Assembly: GCF_027214025.1 (NCBI RefSeq)
Contig: NZ_JAPWHB010000005.1
Location: 72,575-136,574, forward strand
Length of the DNA: 64,000 nucleotides
Reading direction: 5' to 3'
Origin: Parahoeflea alexandrii
Lineage (GTDB): Bacteria > Pseudomonadota > Alphaproteobacteria > Rhizobiales > Rhizobiaceae
This document shows, piece after piece, positions 28,679-38,482 of this stretch; within the stretch, counting starts at the first letter, position 1, and the number at the start of each line of letters is the position of its first letter. The notes under the pieces are model-generated. The model worked only from the letters and a program-made list of their open reading frames with translations, was not told the DNA's origin and did not search any database. Made by a program: the position numbers and the translations under genes.

Positions 28679-30634
28679 ATGACCGACACCCCGCTGTGGA
28701 GCCCCAATGAGCAGGACCTGAAGCAGAGCCCATGGATGGCATTTGCGGCGTTTGCAGGAGAACGGGCAGGCCGCCCGCTCGCCGATCCGCTGGCGCTGCA
28801 TGAATGGTCGGTCACCGACCGCGAGGGCTTCTGGTCGGCGATCTGGGATTTCTGCGGCGTGCGCGGCGAAAAGGGCGAGCGGATCATCGAGAACGGTGAC
28901 GCCATGCCCGGCGCCCGCTTCTTCCCCGACGCGCAGCTGAATTTCGCCGAAAACCTGCTCTCCCGCACCGGCTCCGAGCCGGCGCTGCTGTTCCGCGCCG
29001 AGGACAAGACGAAAAGCGCCATGAGCTGGGACGAACTGCACGCGCTGGTCTCGCGGCTGCAGCAGGCCTTCCGCGCCCACGGTGTTGAAAAGGGCGACCG
29101 CATTGCCGCGATGATGCCGAACATGCCCGAAACCATCGCCTGCATGCTGGCCTGTGCCTCGATCGGCGCGATCTGGTCCTCCTGCTCGCCTGATTTCGGC
29201 GTCAAGGGCGTGCTCGACCGATTCGGCCAGATCGAGCCGAAGCTGTTCATTTCCTGCGACGGCTACTGGTACAATGGCAAGCGCCAGGATGTGAGCGGGA
29301 AACTGGTCGAGATCGCCACGGCGCTCAAGCCGAAGGCCACGATCATCGTGCCGATGCTCGATGACGCGCGGACCGTCGCGGGCGCGGTGCCGGGCGCCGA
29401 AACGCTCGCCGATTTCATCGCCGGATATCAGGCCAGGCAGGTGGAATTCACGCCGCTGCCGTTTGCCCATCCGCTCTACATCCTGTTCTCGTCGGGCACC
29501 ACGGGCATCCCCAAATGCATCGTCCACTCCGCCGGCGGCACCCTGATTCAGCACCTCAAGGAGCACCGCATCCACTGCGGCATCGAGCCCGGCCAGCGGC
29601 TGTTCTATTTCACCACTTGCGGCTGGATGATGTGGAACTGGCTGGTCTCCGGCCTCGCCGCCGGCGCGACCCTGTGCCTGTATGACGGCTCGCCGTTCTA
29701 TCCCGACGGCAATGTCATCTTCGATTATGCGGCGGAAGAGAAATTCTCGGTGCTCGGCACCTCGGCCAAGTTCATCGACGCCGTCCGCAAGGGCGGGCTG
29801 GAGCCGGCGAAGACCCATGATCTGTCCTCGCTCCGGCTCCTGACCTCGACCGGCTCGCCGTTGTCGCCGGAAGGCTTCTCCTTCGTCTACGAGGGCATCA
29901 AGTCCGACGTGCATCTGGCCTCGATTTCCGGCGGCACCGACATTGCCGCCTGCTTCGTGCTCGGGATCCCGGCGCTGCCGGTCTGGAAAGGCGAGATCCA
30001 GGGCCCCGGCCTCGGCATGGCCGTCGATGTCTGGGACGAGGACGGCCATCCGGTGCGCGGCGAGAAGGGCGAACTGGTCTGCACCAAGCCGTTTCCGTCG
30101 ATGCCCGTCGGTTTCTGGAACGACGAGGGCGGCGAGAAATATCACGCCGCCTATTTCGACCGGTTCGACAATGTCTGGTGCCACGGCGATTTCGCCGAAT
30201 GGACCCCGCATGGCGGCATGATCATCCATGGCCGTTCGGACGCCACGCTCAATCCCGGCGGCGTGCGCATCGGCACCGCCGAGATCTACAACCAGGTCGA
30301 ACAGATGGGCGAAGTGGTGGAAGCCATCTGCATCGGCCAGGACTGGGACGACGATGTCCGCGTGGTTCTCTTCGTCCGCCTCGCCGAAGGCGTGACCCTC
30401 GACGACGATCTCAAGGCGAAGATCCGCGCCAAGATCCGCACCGGCGCCTCGCCGCGTCACGTCCCGGCCAAGATCATCGCCGTCATCGACATCCCGCGCA
30501 CCAAGTCCGGCAAGATCGTCGAACTCGCCGTCCGCGACATCGTCCACGGCCGCCCGGTCAAGAACCAGGAAGCATTGGCGAACCCTGAAGCGCTCGCGCT
30601 GTTTGCCGACCTCGATGAGTTGAAGACTGCGTGA
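28679..30634 (+). CDS. acsA2: Acetoacetyl-CoA synthetase
   Basis: 651 residues, ANL adenylate-forming family. The AMP-binding core [19 protein letters not shown], the [10 protein letters not shown] block and the C-terminal lysine motif SGKIVE near 605 are all present. The length and [10 protein letters not shown] favour acetoacetate over acetate as substrate. It would activate acetoacetate from polyhydroxybutyrate breakdown or ketogenic amino acids. GCAGGAG precedes the start by 6 bases. A phasin gene lies 7 kb away. Confidence 0.93.
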   Translation: MTDTPLWSPNEQDLKQSPWMAFAAFAGERAGRPLADPLALHEWSVTDREGFWSAIWDFCGVRGEKGERIIENGDAMPGARFFPDAQLNFAENLLSRTGSEPALLFRAEDKTKSAMSWDELHALVSRLQQAFRAHGVEKGDRIAAMMPNMPETIACMLACASIGAIWSSCSPDFGVKGVLDRFGQIEPKLFISCDGYWYNGKRQDVSGKLVEIATALKPKATIIVPMLDDARTVAGAVPGAETLADFIAGYQARQVEFTPLPFAHPLYILFSSGTTGIPKCIVHSAGGTLIQHLKEHRIHCGIEPGQRLFYFTTCGWMMWNWLVSGLAAGATLCLYDGSPFYPDGNVIFDYAAEEKFSVLGTSAKFIDAVRKGGLEPAKTHDLSSLRLLTSTGSPLSPEGFSFVYEGIKSDVHLASISGGTDIAACFVLGIPALPVWKGEIQGPGLGMAVDVWDEDGHPVRGEKGELVCTKPFPSMPVGFWNDEGGEKYHAAYFDRFDNVWCHGDFAEWTPHGGMIIHGRSDATLNPGGVRIGTAEIYNQVEQMGEVVEAICIGQDWDDDVRVVLFVRLAEGVTLDDDLKAKIRAKIRTGASPRHVPAKIIAVIDIPRTKSGKIVELAVRDIVHGRPVKNQEALANPEALALFADLDELKTA

Positions 30635-30660
30635 GGTGAAGGCCGGATCGGCTCAAGCCG

Positions 30661-30694
30661 GGGCGGGCATCGCGCAAGCGAGCCCGCCCTTTTC
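30661..30694 (+). terminator. Intrinsic terminator
   Basis: GGGCGGGC-a-TCGC, loop GCAA, GCGA-GCCCGCCC, then TTTTC. Very stable; ends the acetoacetyl-CoA synthetase transcript. Confidence 0.85.
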
Positions 30695-30702
30695 TGTCTT
30701 GG

Positions 30703-30942
30703 CTATGCGGCCTTTGCCGGAACGCCTGACAACCGCAGCGCAATGGCCCGGACCGGCTTGCCGATCGCGACCGCGATCAGGAAGCCGAGCGGCCAGCCGA
30801 TGGCAAAACCGCGGGCCCAGGACGCGAGCCATTGCGGCGTCGGTCCGAAAGCGAGGTAGGTGAAAAAGCCTGAAAAGAAGGCCGACATCGCAAACGACAT
30901 CAGCAGCGCGATCAACAGGTTTATCTTAATCTGGGGTGTCAT
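30703..30942 (-). CDS. Small two-helix membrane protein, DUF2798
   Basis: 79 residues from the ATG at 30942 (GGAG 6 bases upstream). Two hydrophobic helices with FAMSAFFSGFFTYL in the first and WARGFAIGWPLGFLIA in the second are the DUF2798 pattern. Inner-membrane protein of unknown function, commonly found as a lone gene. Confidence 0.8.
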   Translation of the reverse strand: MTPQIKINLLIALLMSFAMSAFFSGFFTYLAFGPTPQWLASWARGFAIGWPLGFLIAVAIGKPVRAIALRLSGVPAKAA

Positions 30943-31160
30943 GGTCATCTCCTGCTTGGGGCAGGCTGGCGGGTTTCCACGCCGACACCTGCCCGAATTG
31001 ACTTCGGGTTCAAGTGTCGCGGGTTCATTGGAAACGTGGCCCGGATCACCGGCGCCGGACGACCAATCCGGCAAGCGCCTCTTTTCGACAGGGTGAGCCT
31101 AGGCGGACGCCGCAATCGCGTCAAGCGGGCAGGGCGTTCACCCCCACCTGCCGTCGGGCC

Positions 31161-32783
31161 TCAGATGCGCATGCGCGGCACGTCGTGCGGGTCGAGCCTG
31201 AGTTCGATCAGGAGCGGCCGGTCGCGGGTTTCGATCGCGGCAAGTGCCGATTCGAGCTCCGCATCGGAGTGGACCTCGATGCCGTAGCCTCCGAGCGATC
31301 TGGCGATCCCGGCGAAGGACGGCCAGTGGAACTCGGTCAAGCTCGGATCCATCTTGCGGTCGAGAAACTGGATGTGCTCGGCGCCGTAGGCGGAATCATT
31401 GGCCAGTATGACGATCAGGTCGAGCCCGAGCCGCACCGCGGTGTTGAATTCGTTGATCCCGCCCATCATGAAGCCGCCATCGCCGGAAAACATCACCACC
31501 GGGCGTCCGGGAGCGGCGAGCCCCGCGCCGATGGCTTCCTGCAGGCCGAGCCCGATCGAGCCGAAATTCGCCGTCACCACGAAGCTTCGCGGGTCGGGAG
31601 CGGAGATGCGGCACCAGACCTCGGTCATGAACCGCCCGCCGTCGGTGACGAGCACGCGATCCTTCGGCAGTGCCTGCTCGAGCCGCTGCAGCGAGTGGAC
31701 GTAGTTGACGCACCCGTCGGCGGCCTTGCCGGTGCCGGCGGGGTGGGCGGTCAGCACCTCGATGTCGAGTTCCCTGGTAAAGCCGCTCGCCGGGATCTCC
31801 GCCTCGTCGAGCCAGTAGACGATGGTCTCTGCGGTCCGGCCGGCGTCGGCGAGAAGGGCTGCGTCGGGATGAAGCCCGCCGCCGATCGCAGTCGGCTCGA
31901 TGTCCACCTGCACGATCCGCTTGCCCTTCATCAGCTTGCCGCGATCGGTGGTGAAATCGTGCAGCCCGGTGCCGAAGCAGACGATGCAGTCGGCTTGCGC
32001 GATCAGGTCGTAGGCGGCGGGCGTGGAAAGCGTGCCGAAAATGTCGATGTTGTAGGGATGGCCGTTGAACAGGCCCTTGGCTTTCAGCGTCGTGGCCAGT
32101 GGCGCCTCCAGCCGGTCGGCGAGCCGGATCAGCTCTTCGCGCGCGGTCACCGCACCGGCCCCGGCGAGGATCAGCGGCCGGCGGGCCGAGGCGATCATGC
32201 CGATCGCCTGGTCGAGAATGTTGCCTTCGGCCACGCCGCCCGGCGCCGTGAAGACGTCGAGCACTTCGGACTTGTGGCTGACCTCCTGCCACATGAAGTC
32301 TGCCGGCATGTTGAGAACGATCGGACGCCGTTCGACCTGGGCCCGGTAGAATGCGCGAGCCACGTCCATGCCGACGGTATCTGGCGCACGCACCTGCTCG
32401 AATCCGGCGCCGGTGGCCTTGACCAGTTCGCGCTGGTCGATGCTCTGCAGATGACGCGGGTTGCTCACCGGCGTGTCCCCGGCCATCAGCACCATCGGGA
32501 TATGACCGCGCGCGCCTTCGGTCAGCGCGGTGACGCAATTGGTCAGCGCCGGGCCGTGGGTGACGGTGGCCACGCCGACCTTGCCCGCGACATGCGCATA
32601 GGCCAGCGCCATCAGCACCGAGCTGCCCTCGTGCGCGGCGGGAACGAACCGGCCGCCGCAGTCGCGCACGAAACTGTCGACCATGAACAGGTTGGCGTCG
32701 CCCATCAGCCCGAACATCGTCTCCACCCCGTGGTCCGAGGCCGCGCGGGCGATGGATTGATAGACGTGCATGGTGCTGTTCAT
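31161..32783 (-). CDS. Thiamine diphosphate-dependent decarboxylase/synthase-like enzyme
   Basis: 540 residues. Three-domain TPP enzyme: N-terminal pyrimidine domain with catalytic Glu52 in AAHEGSS, a central domain, and a C-terminal pyrophosphate domain with GDGGFMMGGINEFN near 432. Belongs to the acetolactate synthase/benzoylformate decarboxylase superfamily but lacks an ilvN partner, so it is probably catabolic; the substrate cannot be read from sequence. AGGAGAGAG precedes the start. An inverted repeat at 32899-32917 may be its operator. Confidence 0.85.
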   Translation of the reverse strand: MNSTMHVYQSIARAASDHGVETMFGLMGDANLFMVDSFVRDCGGRFVPAAHEGSSVLMALAYAHVAGKVGVATVTHGPALTNCVTALTEGARGHIPMVLMAGDTPVSNPRHLQSIDQRELVKATGAGFEQVRAPDTVGMDVARAFYRAQVERRPIVLNMPADFMWQEVSHKSEVLDVFTAPGGVAEGNILDQAIGMIASARRPLILAGAGAVTAREELIRLADRLEAPLATTLKAKGLFNGHPYNIDIFGTLSTPAAYDLIAQADCIVCFGTGLHDFTTDRGKLMKGKRIVQVDIEPTAIGGGLHPDAALLADAGRTAETIVYWLDEAEIPASGFTRELDIEVLTAHPAGTGKAADGCVNYVHSLQRLEQALPKDRVLVTDGGRFMTEVWCRISAPDPRSFVVTANFGSIGLGLQEAIGAGLAAPGRPVVMFSGDGGFMMGGINEFNTAVRLGLDLIVILANDSAYGAEHIQFLDRKMDPSLTEFHWPSFAGIARSLGGYGIEVHSDAELESALAAIETRDRPLLIELRLDPHDVPRMRI

Positions 32784-32898
32784 CGGGCTCTCTCCTGTGT
32801 CGACGGCCTAGGTGATAACCCAAAACCCGTGCGCGAAACGCGCAATCTTGATGCTGTGTGATGAGAATATGCCGCTGTAGAAGGAAAAGTGAAAAAAT

Positions 32899-32917
32899 CA
32901 TGCACGATTTGTGCATG
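32899..32917. promoter_or_regulatory. Inverted repeat upstream of the TPP enzyme gene
   Basis: CATGCAC, 5 bases, GTGCATG: a perfect 7+7 repeat about 116 bases before the start of the TPP enzyme gene. It may bind a LysR- or GntR-type regulator; none is encoded beside it. Confidence 0.4.
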
Positions 32918-33209
32918 TTCGGATCCGTCTCGCAAGCTCGACGCATGAGCCGGAACGGTCGGGCAGCCTGCAAGGCTGATGGAACCGCCTGGCGAAGCAC
33001 CGTGCATATTGTCGGGCTGTCGTTCAGTCGAACCGCCGCCAAGGCAAGGCCCGGCCCAAGGCCTCGGTAGAATCCACAGACTGCCGGCGCCGCATGGTTA
33101 ACCAGACCTTGCCGCGAAATTTAACCAAGTCCTGCGAAGCAGGCGGTTTCGCTAAAATCTTAAACATTCCGGCAAGGACCCGGAAAGGCGTTGCGAGCAT
33201 AACTGTGGG

Positions 33210-33298
33210 CAACCTAGGGGATTATTGTTGCCTCCCGGGTGTTGGTTAGCACTGATGCAATTACACAAACGGGGACCCACTAGGTCCCCGTCTTTTTT
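33210..33298 (+). ncRNA. Candidate trans-acting small RNA
   Basis: A stretch of about 85 bases ends in a strong intrinsic terminator and contains GTTGCCTCCCGGG, an exposed CCTCC able to pair with ribosome binding sites. It is preceded by CAACCTAGGGGATTATT. Size, anti-ribosome-site core and terminator fit the short sRNAs of Rhizobiales; I am reminded of the suhB/MmgR (alpha-r8) family but could not compare sequences. The 5' end is estimated. Confidence 0.5.
33271..33298 (+). terminator. Intrinsic terminator of the candidate sRNA
   Basis: GGGGACC, 5-base loop, GGTCCCC, G, then TCTTTTTT on the plus strand. The reverse strand lacks a comparable T-run, so it is not the terminator of the converging kinase gene. 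Confidence 0.85.
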
Positions 33299-33326
33299 GT
33301 CGCTACATCGCCTCAACAAGAAGGCC

Positions 33327-36300
33327 TCAGTCGGCCAGCACCCGCTGCGGCGGGAACGAGATCGACACCAGCGTGCCTTCGCCCGGAGCCGAGATGATGT
33401 CGAACTGGGCGCGGTTGGCCTCGACCATCGCCTTGGTCAGCGGCAGTCCGAGACCGGTGCCGTCGCCGCGCTGCCGCGGACCGGGGCCGACCTGGCCGAA
33501 CGGCTTCATCGCCTGCTCGAGTTCCTTGCGGTTCATGCCGATGCCGGTGTCGCGGATGCGGATCACCACATTGCCCGAAGCCTCGTAGGAGGTCGACACC
33601 ACGATCTGCCCGCCAGACGGCGTGTAGCGGATGGCGTTGGACAGAAGGTTGAGCGCGATCTGCTTGATCGACCGCTGGTCGGCCACGACATCCGGCACGC
33701 TCGCCGACAGGCTGGTGCGGATGATCACCCGCTGGCTGTTGGCCATCGGCTGCAGCAGCGAAACGCTCTCGGCCAGGTGGTCGTTGAGCGAGACAGAGAC
33801 GAACTCCATGCTCACCTGGCCGGCCTCGATCTTCGAGATGTCCAGCAGGTCGTTGACGATGTCGAGCACATGCTTGCCCGAATTGCCGATGTCGTGGGCG
33901 TATTCGAGATAGCGCGGGCTGCCGATCGGCCCGAACCGCTCCTCCACCATCATTTCCGAAAAGCCGATGATGGCATTGAGCGGGGTGCGGATCTCGTGGC
34001 TGACCCGGGCGAGGAAGTCGGACTTGTGCGAATTCGCGGTTTCCGCCGCGCGCTTGGCGTTGCGCAGTTCTTCCTCGGTGCGCTTCCAGTTGGTGATGTC
34101 GCGCAAGACGGCGCAATAGCCGTTCGAGCCCGACAGCCGGCCGATGGTCATGAACAGCGGCAGGAAGCCGCCCGAAGCCTCGCGGCCGATCACTTCACGG
34201 CCGTCGTTGAGCACGCTGGAGACGCCGTGTTCGGCAAGTCCCGCGACATAATCCATCACCGCGCGCTGGCTCTCATGCGCAAACAGCATGGCGAAGGGCT
34301 GGTCGCGGGTCTCGGCCTCGTCATAGTTGAACAGCGCGCAGGCCGAGCCGTTCATCGAGCGGATGGTGCCGTCATTGTTGAGAATGACGACGCCGTCGGT
34401 GGCGGTCTCCAGAATCGAGCGCAGCTCCTGCGCCTCTATCGCCAGCGCGGTGGCCAGGTGGCTTTCTTCCCGGGCCGGCTCGGGTTCCTCGGAGGCGTCA
34501 CCCTGCAGGCCCAGAGATTCTGGTTCGGCGGCCGCGGTTGCAGCCTCGCGTGGCGACAGTGCCAGCAGCAGCGCCTGGCCGTCGCCCCAGTTGACCGAGC
34601 GCAGCCGGGCCGTGACTTCGCGCCGTCCGCCGTCGCCGCGGCGGATGAACAGCCCGCCGTCGCCGGAAGCCTCGTCCTCGCCGGGACGCTCGAGCAGGTG
34701 GTCGAGACCACCGTGATCCGCCAGCTCCGCAAGCGAGTTGTACCCGGTCAGCTCGAGGAACTCGGCATTGCCGTGGATCAGCTCGTCGCCGGAATGCACC
34801 AGAAGAGCGGCCGGGATCGCATCGATGATGCCGGCATCCATGCCCGCCGGCATCACCTGACGGGCGGGTAGCGCGAATGCCGACGGCAGCGGTGCGGGTG
34901 CGGTTGCCACGATCTCGGGTGTCTGGGCGGGTTCGGCAGGTTCGGCCGGGGAGGGCGCATCGGTCTCGGGCGCTGTATCCGCATCGGCCGCTGCATGAGC
35001 CTCGTCATGGACTGCGTCGCCCGTTACAGTCTCTTCAGCCGCGAGCGCATCGGCTTCCGACAGTTCGGCTGGGCTTTCGGCCTTCTCGCCGTCAACGGAA
35101 CTCCCGTCGTCGCCGGACGGCTCATCGCCGCGCGGCGGTTCCTGTCGCTTGCCGAAGGGCTGCGGCGTTTCCGGCTGTGCCGGGGCCGGGGCCGGGGACT
35201 CTGTCTTCGTCTCCGCAGTGTCCGTTGGTGCCTCCGCCGGGGGCACCGTCGTCTCGGTCAGCCGGGCGCCGATCTCGCGGAAGGCGGCCTGTTCACCCGG
35301 CGAAAGGCTCTCGCGTGCCGTGCGCGGCCGGTGCGCCTCGAGGCTGATGATCTTGTCGCTGTCGCGGCGCATCGGCGTTTCCACCAGCCGGATGGCCGGA
35401 CGCTCGCCGCGGAACGGATCGGTCTCGTCGACGCCCGTCTCGCTGATACCGGTGTCGTCATCGCCGGTCTCGCCGGTCGCATCCCCGTTGGTTTGCTCCG
35501 CCTGACGTTCGTCCTCGGTCGCCTCGCCATGAACACCGTCCATGCGCGACAGGTCTTCGATGTCGTGCTCGAGGTTGCGCATTTCGAGGTCCGCGTCATC
35601 ATCGATGGTCGACATGTCGTGGTCGATCAGGCCGGCCGGCTCGTCCTCGGGACGGGCATCGGCATAGTCTTCCCGCATCGCCTCGACGGCGGGCGAAACC
35701 CGGCCCGGGACCAGCGCCAGCCCCAGCGCTTCGGGGTCCCGGCGGGCTTCGCCGATGCGGACGATGCCGAAACCGCGGAAGCCGTCGAAATGCCGGTCGC
35801 GGGTGTAGGTCGGCAAGGCAGCCAGGTCGACCGGTGTCACCAGGTCGGTGCCCTGGATCGGCCAAAGCACGGTCTTGCCCGACCAGGTGTCGCGGCGGTT
35901 GAGCAGGTCGGTGATGACATGATCGGGATCGAGGTTGAACACTCGCGCCAGATCCGGGAACCTGCGGCCGATGATGTCGGCCGAATGCGGGCCGACGGCG
36001 GCGGCGAATTCGGGCGAGACTTCGCTGAACTCGCCGTCGCGGTTGATCTTCCAGACAAACCGCGCCGCCTTTGCCGCCGGATCGAAGCGGAAACCGGTTA
36101 CCTCGGCCACAGCCTCTTCCGGCTGGGTCTCGTCCGGAGCCTCACCCGTCCGGTCTTCGTCCTCAGCCGATGGCAGCGCGGGCTCGTCGGTTTCGCCGGC
36201 AGTCGTGTCTTCGGCCTGATCTTCGGCCACGGCCTCCCGATCCTCGCCGGACATTTCCTCGACGGGCATTTCCTCGCCGGTGGCGGCAGGCTGCTCCCGG

Positions 36301-37544
36301 TCGGCACCGTCCTCGCGGGATTCCGGCAGAACGATATCTTCATCGACCGGCGCGGGATCTTCATCCAGGCTCATGTCCGGGGCGGTGTCTTCCGTAAAAG
36401 CCTCGGCGCTTTCGTCGGCATCCGGCGCCGTGTTGTCCGCCTGACGGGTGTCTTCCGCATCAACGCCATCCCCGGACGGGGTGGGCGACACCTCCGGCAC
36501 TTCGAGGCCGCGCGCCTCTTCGAAGGCCTTGGGAAGCTCGGACTCCTGCTGGGCCTTGGCCAGCCGCCTGTTGAGCTCGTCACGGATCCGCCTGGTGTCG
36601 AAGAACGTCCGGCGCGGCGGCTCCTGTGCGCCGGCGGTCCCGGTTTCGGTCTTCTGTGCGCTTTCGGCAGTAACTTCTTCGGCGGCCTCGGCGGTGTCGC
36701 TTGTCTCTTCGGTACCGGAAGGCGCCTCTGTTTCGACGGCAGTCACAGTTTCCGTTGCGTCTCCGGCTTCCGCTGTTGGCTCCGCTACCGGTGCGGTCTC
36801 ATCCGGCTGCATGTCTTCGCCTGAAGCGTCCGGAACCAGGTCTCCGTTGTTCTCGATGGCCGTTACTGCATCGTCGACCGGGGCCGGCTCGACTGCAAAC
36901 AGCAGGTGCAGCGCCGGATCGTCCGCCAGACGCCCGATCGCGGTTGGCATCGCGCCATTGGGCGAGTCCGTCATCCGCTTGACCAGCCGGTCGGAGGCAT
37001 CCGCCACGTCCGCGACCATCCGCTCGATGTCTGCGCCGGCCAGGCCGATCTCGCCGAATGTGCTCGATGCGGCGAGCACATGGCTGTCCTTGTCAAGAAC
37101 CGCGACATGGGTGCCGGTTCCCTCGAACCCGGCGATGATCTGCCTCGCCCGCGCGCCCGGCGCCAGCAGCTGGCCGGCATGGCTGCTGGTCAACAGCAGC
37201 GCCTGGGCGCCGTCGGGCAAGGTGATTTCCTCAAGCGTCGCCGGCGCCATCGTCCGCGAGAAGCCGCCCGCCGCCCGCATCATGAAATTCTGCGGCCTGC
37301 CGGTGCGTCCGAGCCCGCTGACCGCGCTCTCGATCTGCCGCCGCGTCGAGATCTGGCCGCCAAGGCCTTCATCGAGCGCGTCATAGATATTGGAGAAGCC
37401 GAAGAGCTGCGCCGCCGCGCCATTGGCCCACAACACCTCGCCGAGGTCGCGGCTCAGCACGGCCACAGCATCGCCCTTGGCGAAATGGTCGCGGACCGAA
37501 GCGTGAACCGCAAGATCGATGAACGGATACTGATGTGCCGGCAT
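33327..37544 (-). CDS. PdhS-like PAS sensor histidine kinase with long acidic insert
   Basis: 1405 residues from the ATG at 37544; an upstream ATG would add 54 unlikely residues. An N-terminal PAS-like region (about 1-230) is followed by roughly 600 residues very rich in Glu, Asp, Thr, Pro and Ala, probably disordered. PAS domains follow near 890-1000 and 1035-1150. The HisKA box VSHEIRTPLNAIIGFSEMM has His1183, then LNLLSNAIRYTP near 1298, DTGIGM and GTGLGLPL. No membrane helix. The architecture resembles PdhS/PleC/DivJ-type cell-cycle kinases of Rhizobiales that act on DivK; partner and pathway are inferred. Confidence 0.8.
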   Translation of the reverse strand: MPAHQYPFIDLAVHASVRDHFAKGDAVAVLSRDLGEVLWANGAAAQLFGFSNIYDALDEGLGGQISTRRQIESAVSGLGRTGRPQNFMMRAAGGFSRTMAPATLEEITLPDGAQALLLTSSHAGQLLAPGARARQIIAGFEGTGTHVAVLDKDSHVLAASSTFGEIGLAGADIERMVADVADASDRLVKRMTDSPNGAMPTAIGRLADDPALHLLFAVEPAPVDDAVTAIENNGDLVPDASGEDMQPDETAPVAEPTAEAGDATETVTAVETEAPSGTEETSDTAEAAEEVTAESAQKTETGTAGAQEPPRRTFFDTRRIRDELNRRLAKAQQESELPKAFEEARGLEVPEVSPTPSGDGVDAEDTRQADNTAPDADESAEAFTEDTAPDMSLDEDPAPVDEDIVLPESREDGADREQPAATGEEMPVEEMSGEDREAVAEDQAEDTTAGETDEPALPSAEDEDRTGEAPDETQPEEAVAEVTGFRFDPAAKAARFVWKINRDGEFSEVSPEFAAAVGPHSADIIGRRFPDLARVFNLDPDHVITDLLNRRDTWSGKTVLWPIQGTDLVTPVDLAALPTYTRDRHFDGFRGFGIVRIGEARRDPEALGLALVPGRVSPAVEAMREDYADARPEDEPAGLIDHDMSTIDDDADLEMRNLEHDIEDLSRMDGVHGEATEDERQAEQTNGDATGETGDDDTGISETGVDETDPFRGERPAIRLVETPMRRDSDKIISLEAHRPRTARESLSPGEQAAFREIGARLTETTVPPAEAPTDTAETKTESPAPAPAQPETPQPFGKRQEPPRGDEPSGDDGSSVDGEKAESPAELSEADALAAEETVTGDAVHDEAHAAADADTAPETDAPSPAEPAEPAQTPEIVATAPAPLPSAFALPARQVMPAGMDAGIIDAIPAALLVHSGDELIHGNAEFLELTGYNSLAELADHGGLDHLLERPGEDEASGDGGLFIRRGDGGRREVTARLRSVNWGDGQALLLALSPREAATAAAEPESLGLQGDASEEPEPAREESHLATALAIEAQELRSILETATDGVVILNNDGTIRSMNGSACALFNYDEAETRDQPFAMLFAHESQRAVMDYVAGLAEHGVSSVLNDGREVIGREASGGFLPLFMTIGRLSGSNGYCAVLRDITNWKRTEEELRNAKRAAETANSHKSDFLARVSHEIRTPLNAIIGFSEMMVEERFGPIGSPRYLEYAHDIGNSGKHVLDIVNDLLDISKIEAGQVSMEFVSVSLNDHLAESVSLLQPMANSQRVIIRTSLSASVPDVVADQRSIKQIALNLLSNAIRYTPSGGQIVVSTSYEASGNVVIRIRDTGIGMNRKELEQAMKPFGQVGPGPRQRGDGTGLGLPLTKAMVEANRAQFDIISAPGEGTLVSISFPPQRVLAD

Positions 37545-37700
37545 GGGTGGTATTCCAGTTTGGGCCTGTCTGTCCCCTTCGTCAGGGGGAATTAAGGCTT
37601 TATTAATAGCTTTGCCACCGTCACGGGTCCAGCGAACCGGGCCTAAACGGCCGTCATTTGTCGTGAAACGGTTAACGGATGGCGCGCTGCACAATAAATG

Positions 37701-37729
37701 TTGCACTGCACCATAAGCCGTGCTATATA
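37701..37729 (+). promoter_or_regulatory. Phasin promoter with TGCA repeats
   Basis: TTGCAC, 17 bases, TATATA: a near-consensus sigma-70 promoter about 60 bases before the phasin start. CTGCAC, TTGCAC and CTGCACC repeats lie on and around the -35 box; PhaR-type repressors of phasin genes bind TGC-rich repeats, so control by PhaR is plausible but not shown. Confidence 0.6.
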
Positions 37730-37787
37730 TCCTTTGAAATCGAAACGGGGCCGCGAAGGTCCCACTGATGCTTCAAGGAGAAGTGAC

Positions 37788-38246
37788 ATGGCGACCAAGA
37801 AAACCACCACATCCGCAGAAATGTTTGAATTCCCGACCTTCGACGTCAGCAAGATGACTGACAGCTACCGCGAGATGGCTGACAAGTCGGTCAACCAGAC
37901 CAAGGAAGCCTATGCAAAGGCCAAGACCGTCGCCGAAGATGCCACCAAGGCGATCGAATCGACGCTCGAAACTGCACAGGCCGGCACCGTCGAGCTCAGC
38001 CTGAAGGCAATCGACGCGGCTCGTGGCAATGTCGAGCATTCGCTGTCGCACATGGAAGCCCTGCTCGGCGTCAAGTCGGTCGCACAGATGATCGAACTGC
38101 AGACCGGCTTCTTCCGCAAGCAGGCTGAAATGATGGCCGACCAGGCCAAGGCCATGCAGGAAGCTGCCCGCAAGGTTGCCGAAGACGTTTCCAAGCCGGC
38201 CAAGACCGTTGCCGAAAAGGCCATGAACGAAATCAAGGCTGCCTGA
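37788..38246 (+). CDS. phaP: Phasin
   Basis: 152 residues from the ATG at 37788 (AAGGAG 7 bases upstream). Entirely helical and rich in Ala, Lys and Glu, with the phasin core FEFPTFDVSKMTDSYREMAD then long amphipathic helices containing EHSLSHMEALLGVKS and a QTGFFRKQAEMM segment. Phasins coat polyhydroxybutyrate granules. The gene is single, with its own strong promoter and terminator, so high expression is expected. Confidence 0.9.
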   Translation: MATKKTTTSAEMFEFPTFDVSKMTDSYREMADKSVNQTKEAYAKAKTVAEDATKAIESTLETAQAGTVELSLKAIDAARGNVEHSLSHMEALLGVKSVAQMIELQTGFFRKQAEMMADQAKAMQEAARKVAEDVSKPAKTVAEKAMNEIKAA

Positions 38247-38290
38247 AGTCTCCGGCTACTCAGCTGAATTCTTCATGCACTGAAATGACA

Positions 38291-38320
38291 AAAGGCTGGA
38301 CCCGGTGTCCGGCCTTTTTC
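38291..38320 (+). terminator. Intrinsic terminator of the phasin gene
   Basis: AAAGGCTGGAC pairs with GTCCGGCCTTT (one wobble), ending in five T residues, 45 bases after the phasin stop. Confidence 0.8.
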
Positions 38321-38409
38321 GTTTGGGGGTGGTTTGCGGAACCCGTCGCCTCGACTGCTTCGGGGCGAGTTTTCAGCCTGTGAATTTGCGAAAACCGGCC
38401 TGAAACCTC

Positions 38410-38438
38410 TTGCAAAAGCCACCTGCTGCCAGTATGTG
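38410..38438 (+). promoter_or_regulatory. Promoter of tRNA-His
   Basis: TTGCAA, 17 bases, TATGTG, about 45 bases upstream of the mature tRNA 5' end. Moderate match. Confidence 0.45.
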
Positions 38439-38482
38439 AGCGGCAACAAAGCGACACGGACATGGTCCCTGTCAGCTGGCGT

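Larger units (their letters stand above)
32784..33326. other. Intergenic region with operator and candidate sRNA
   Basis: 543 bases between the TPP enzyme (promoter side) and the end of the kinase gene. It contains the inverted repeat at 32899 and, near its right end, a candidate small RNA with a strong plus-strand terminator. No protein gene was seen. Confidence 0.5.

Noticed and set aside
33271-33298. Terminator of the PdhS-like kinase
   Set aside because: The T-run is on the plus strand only, so it serves the candidate sRNA.
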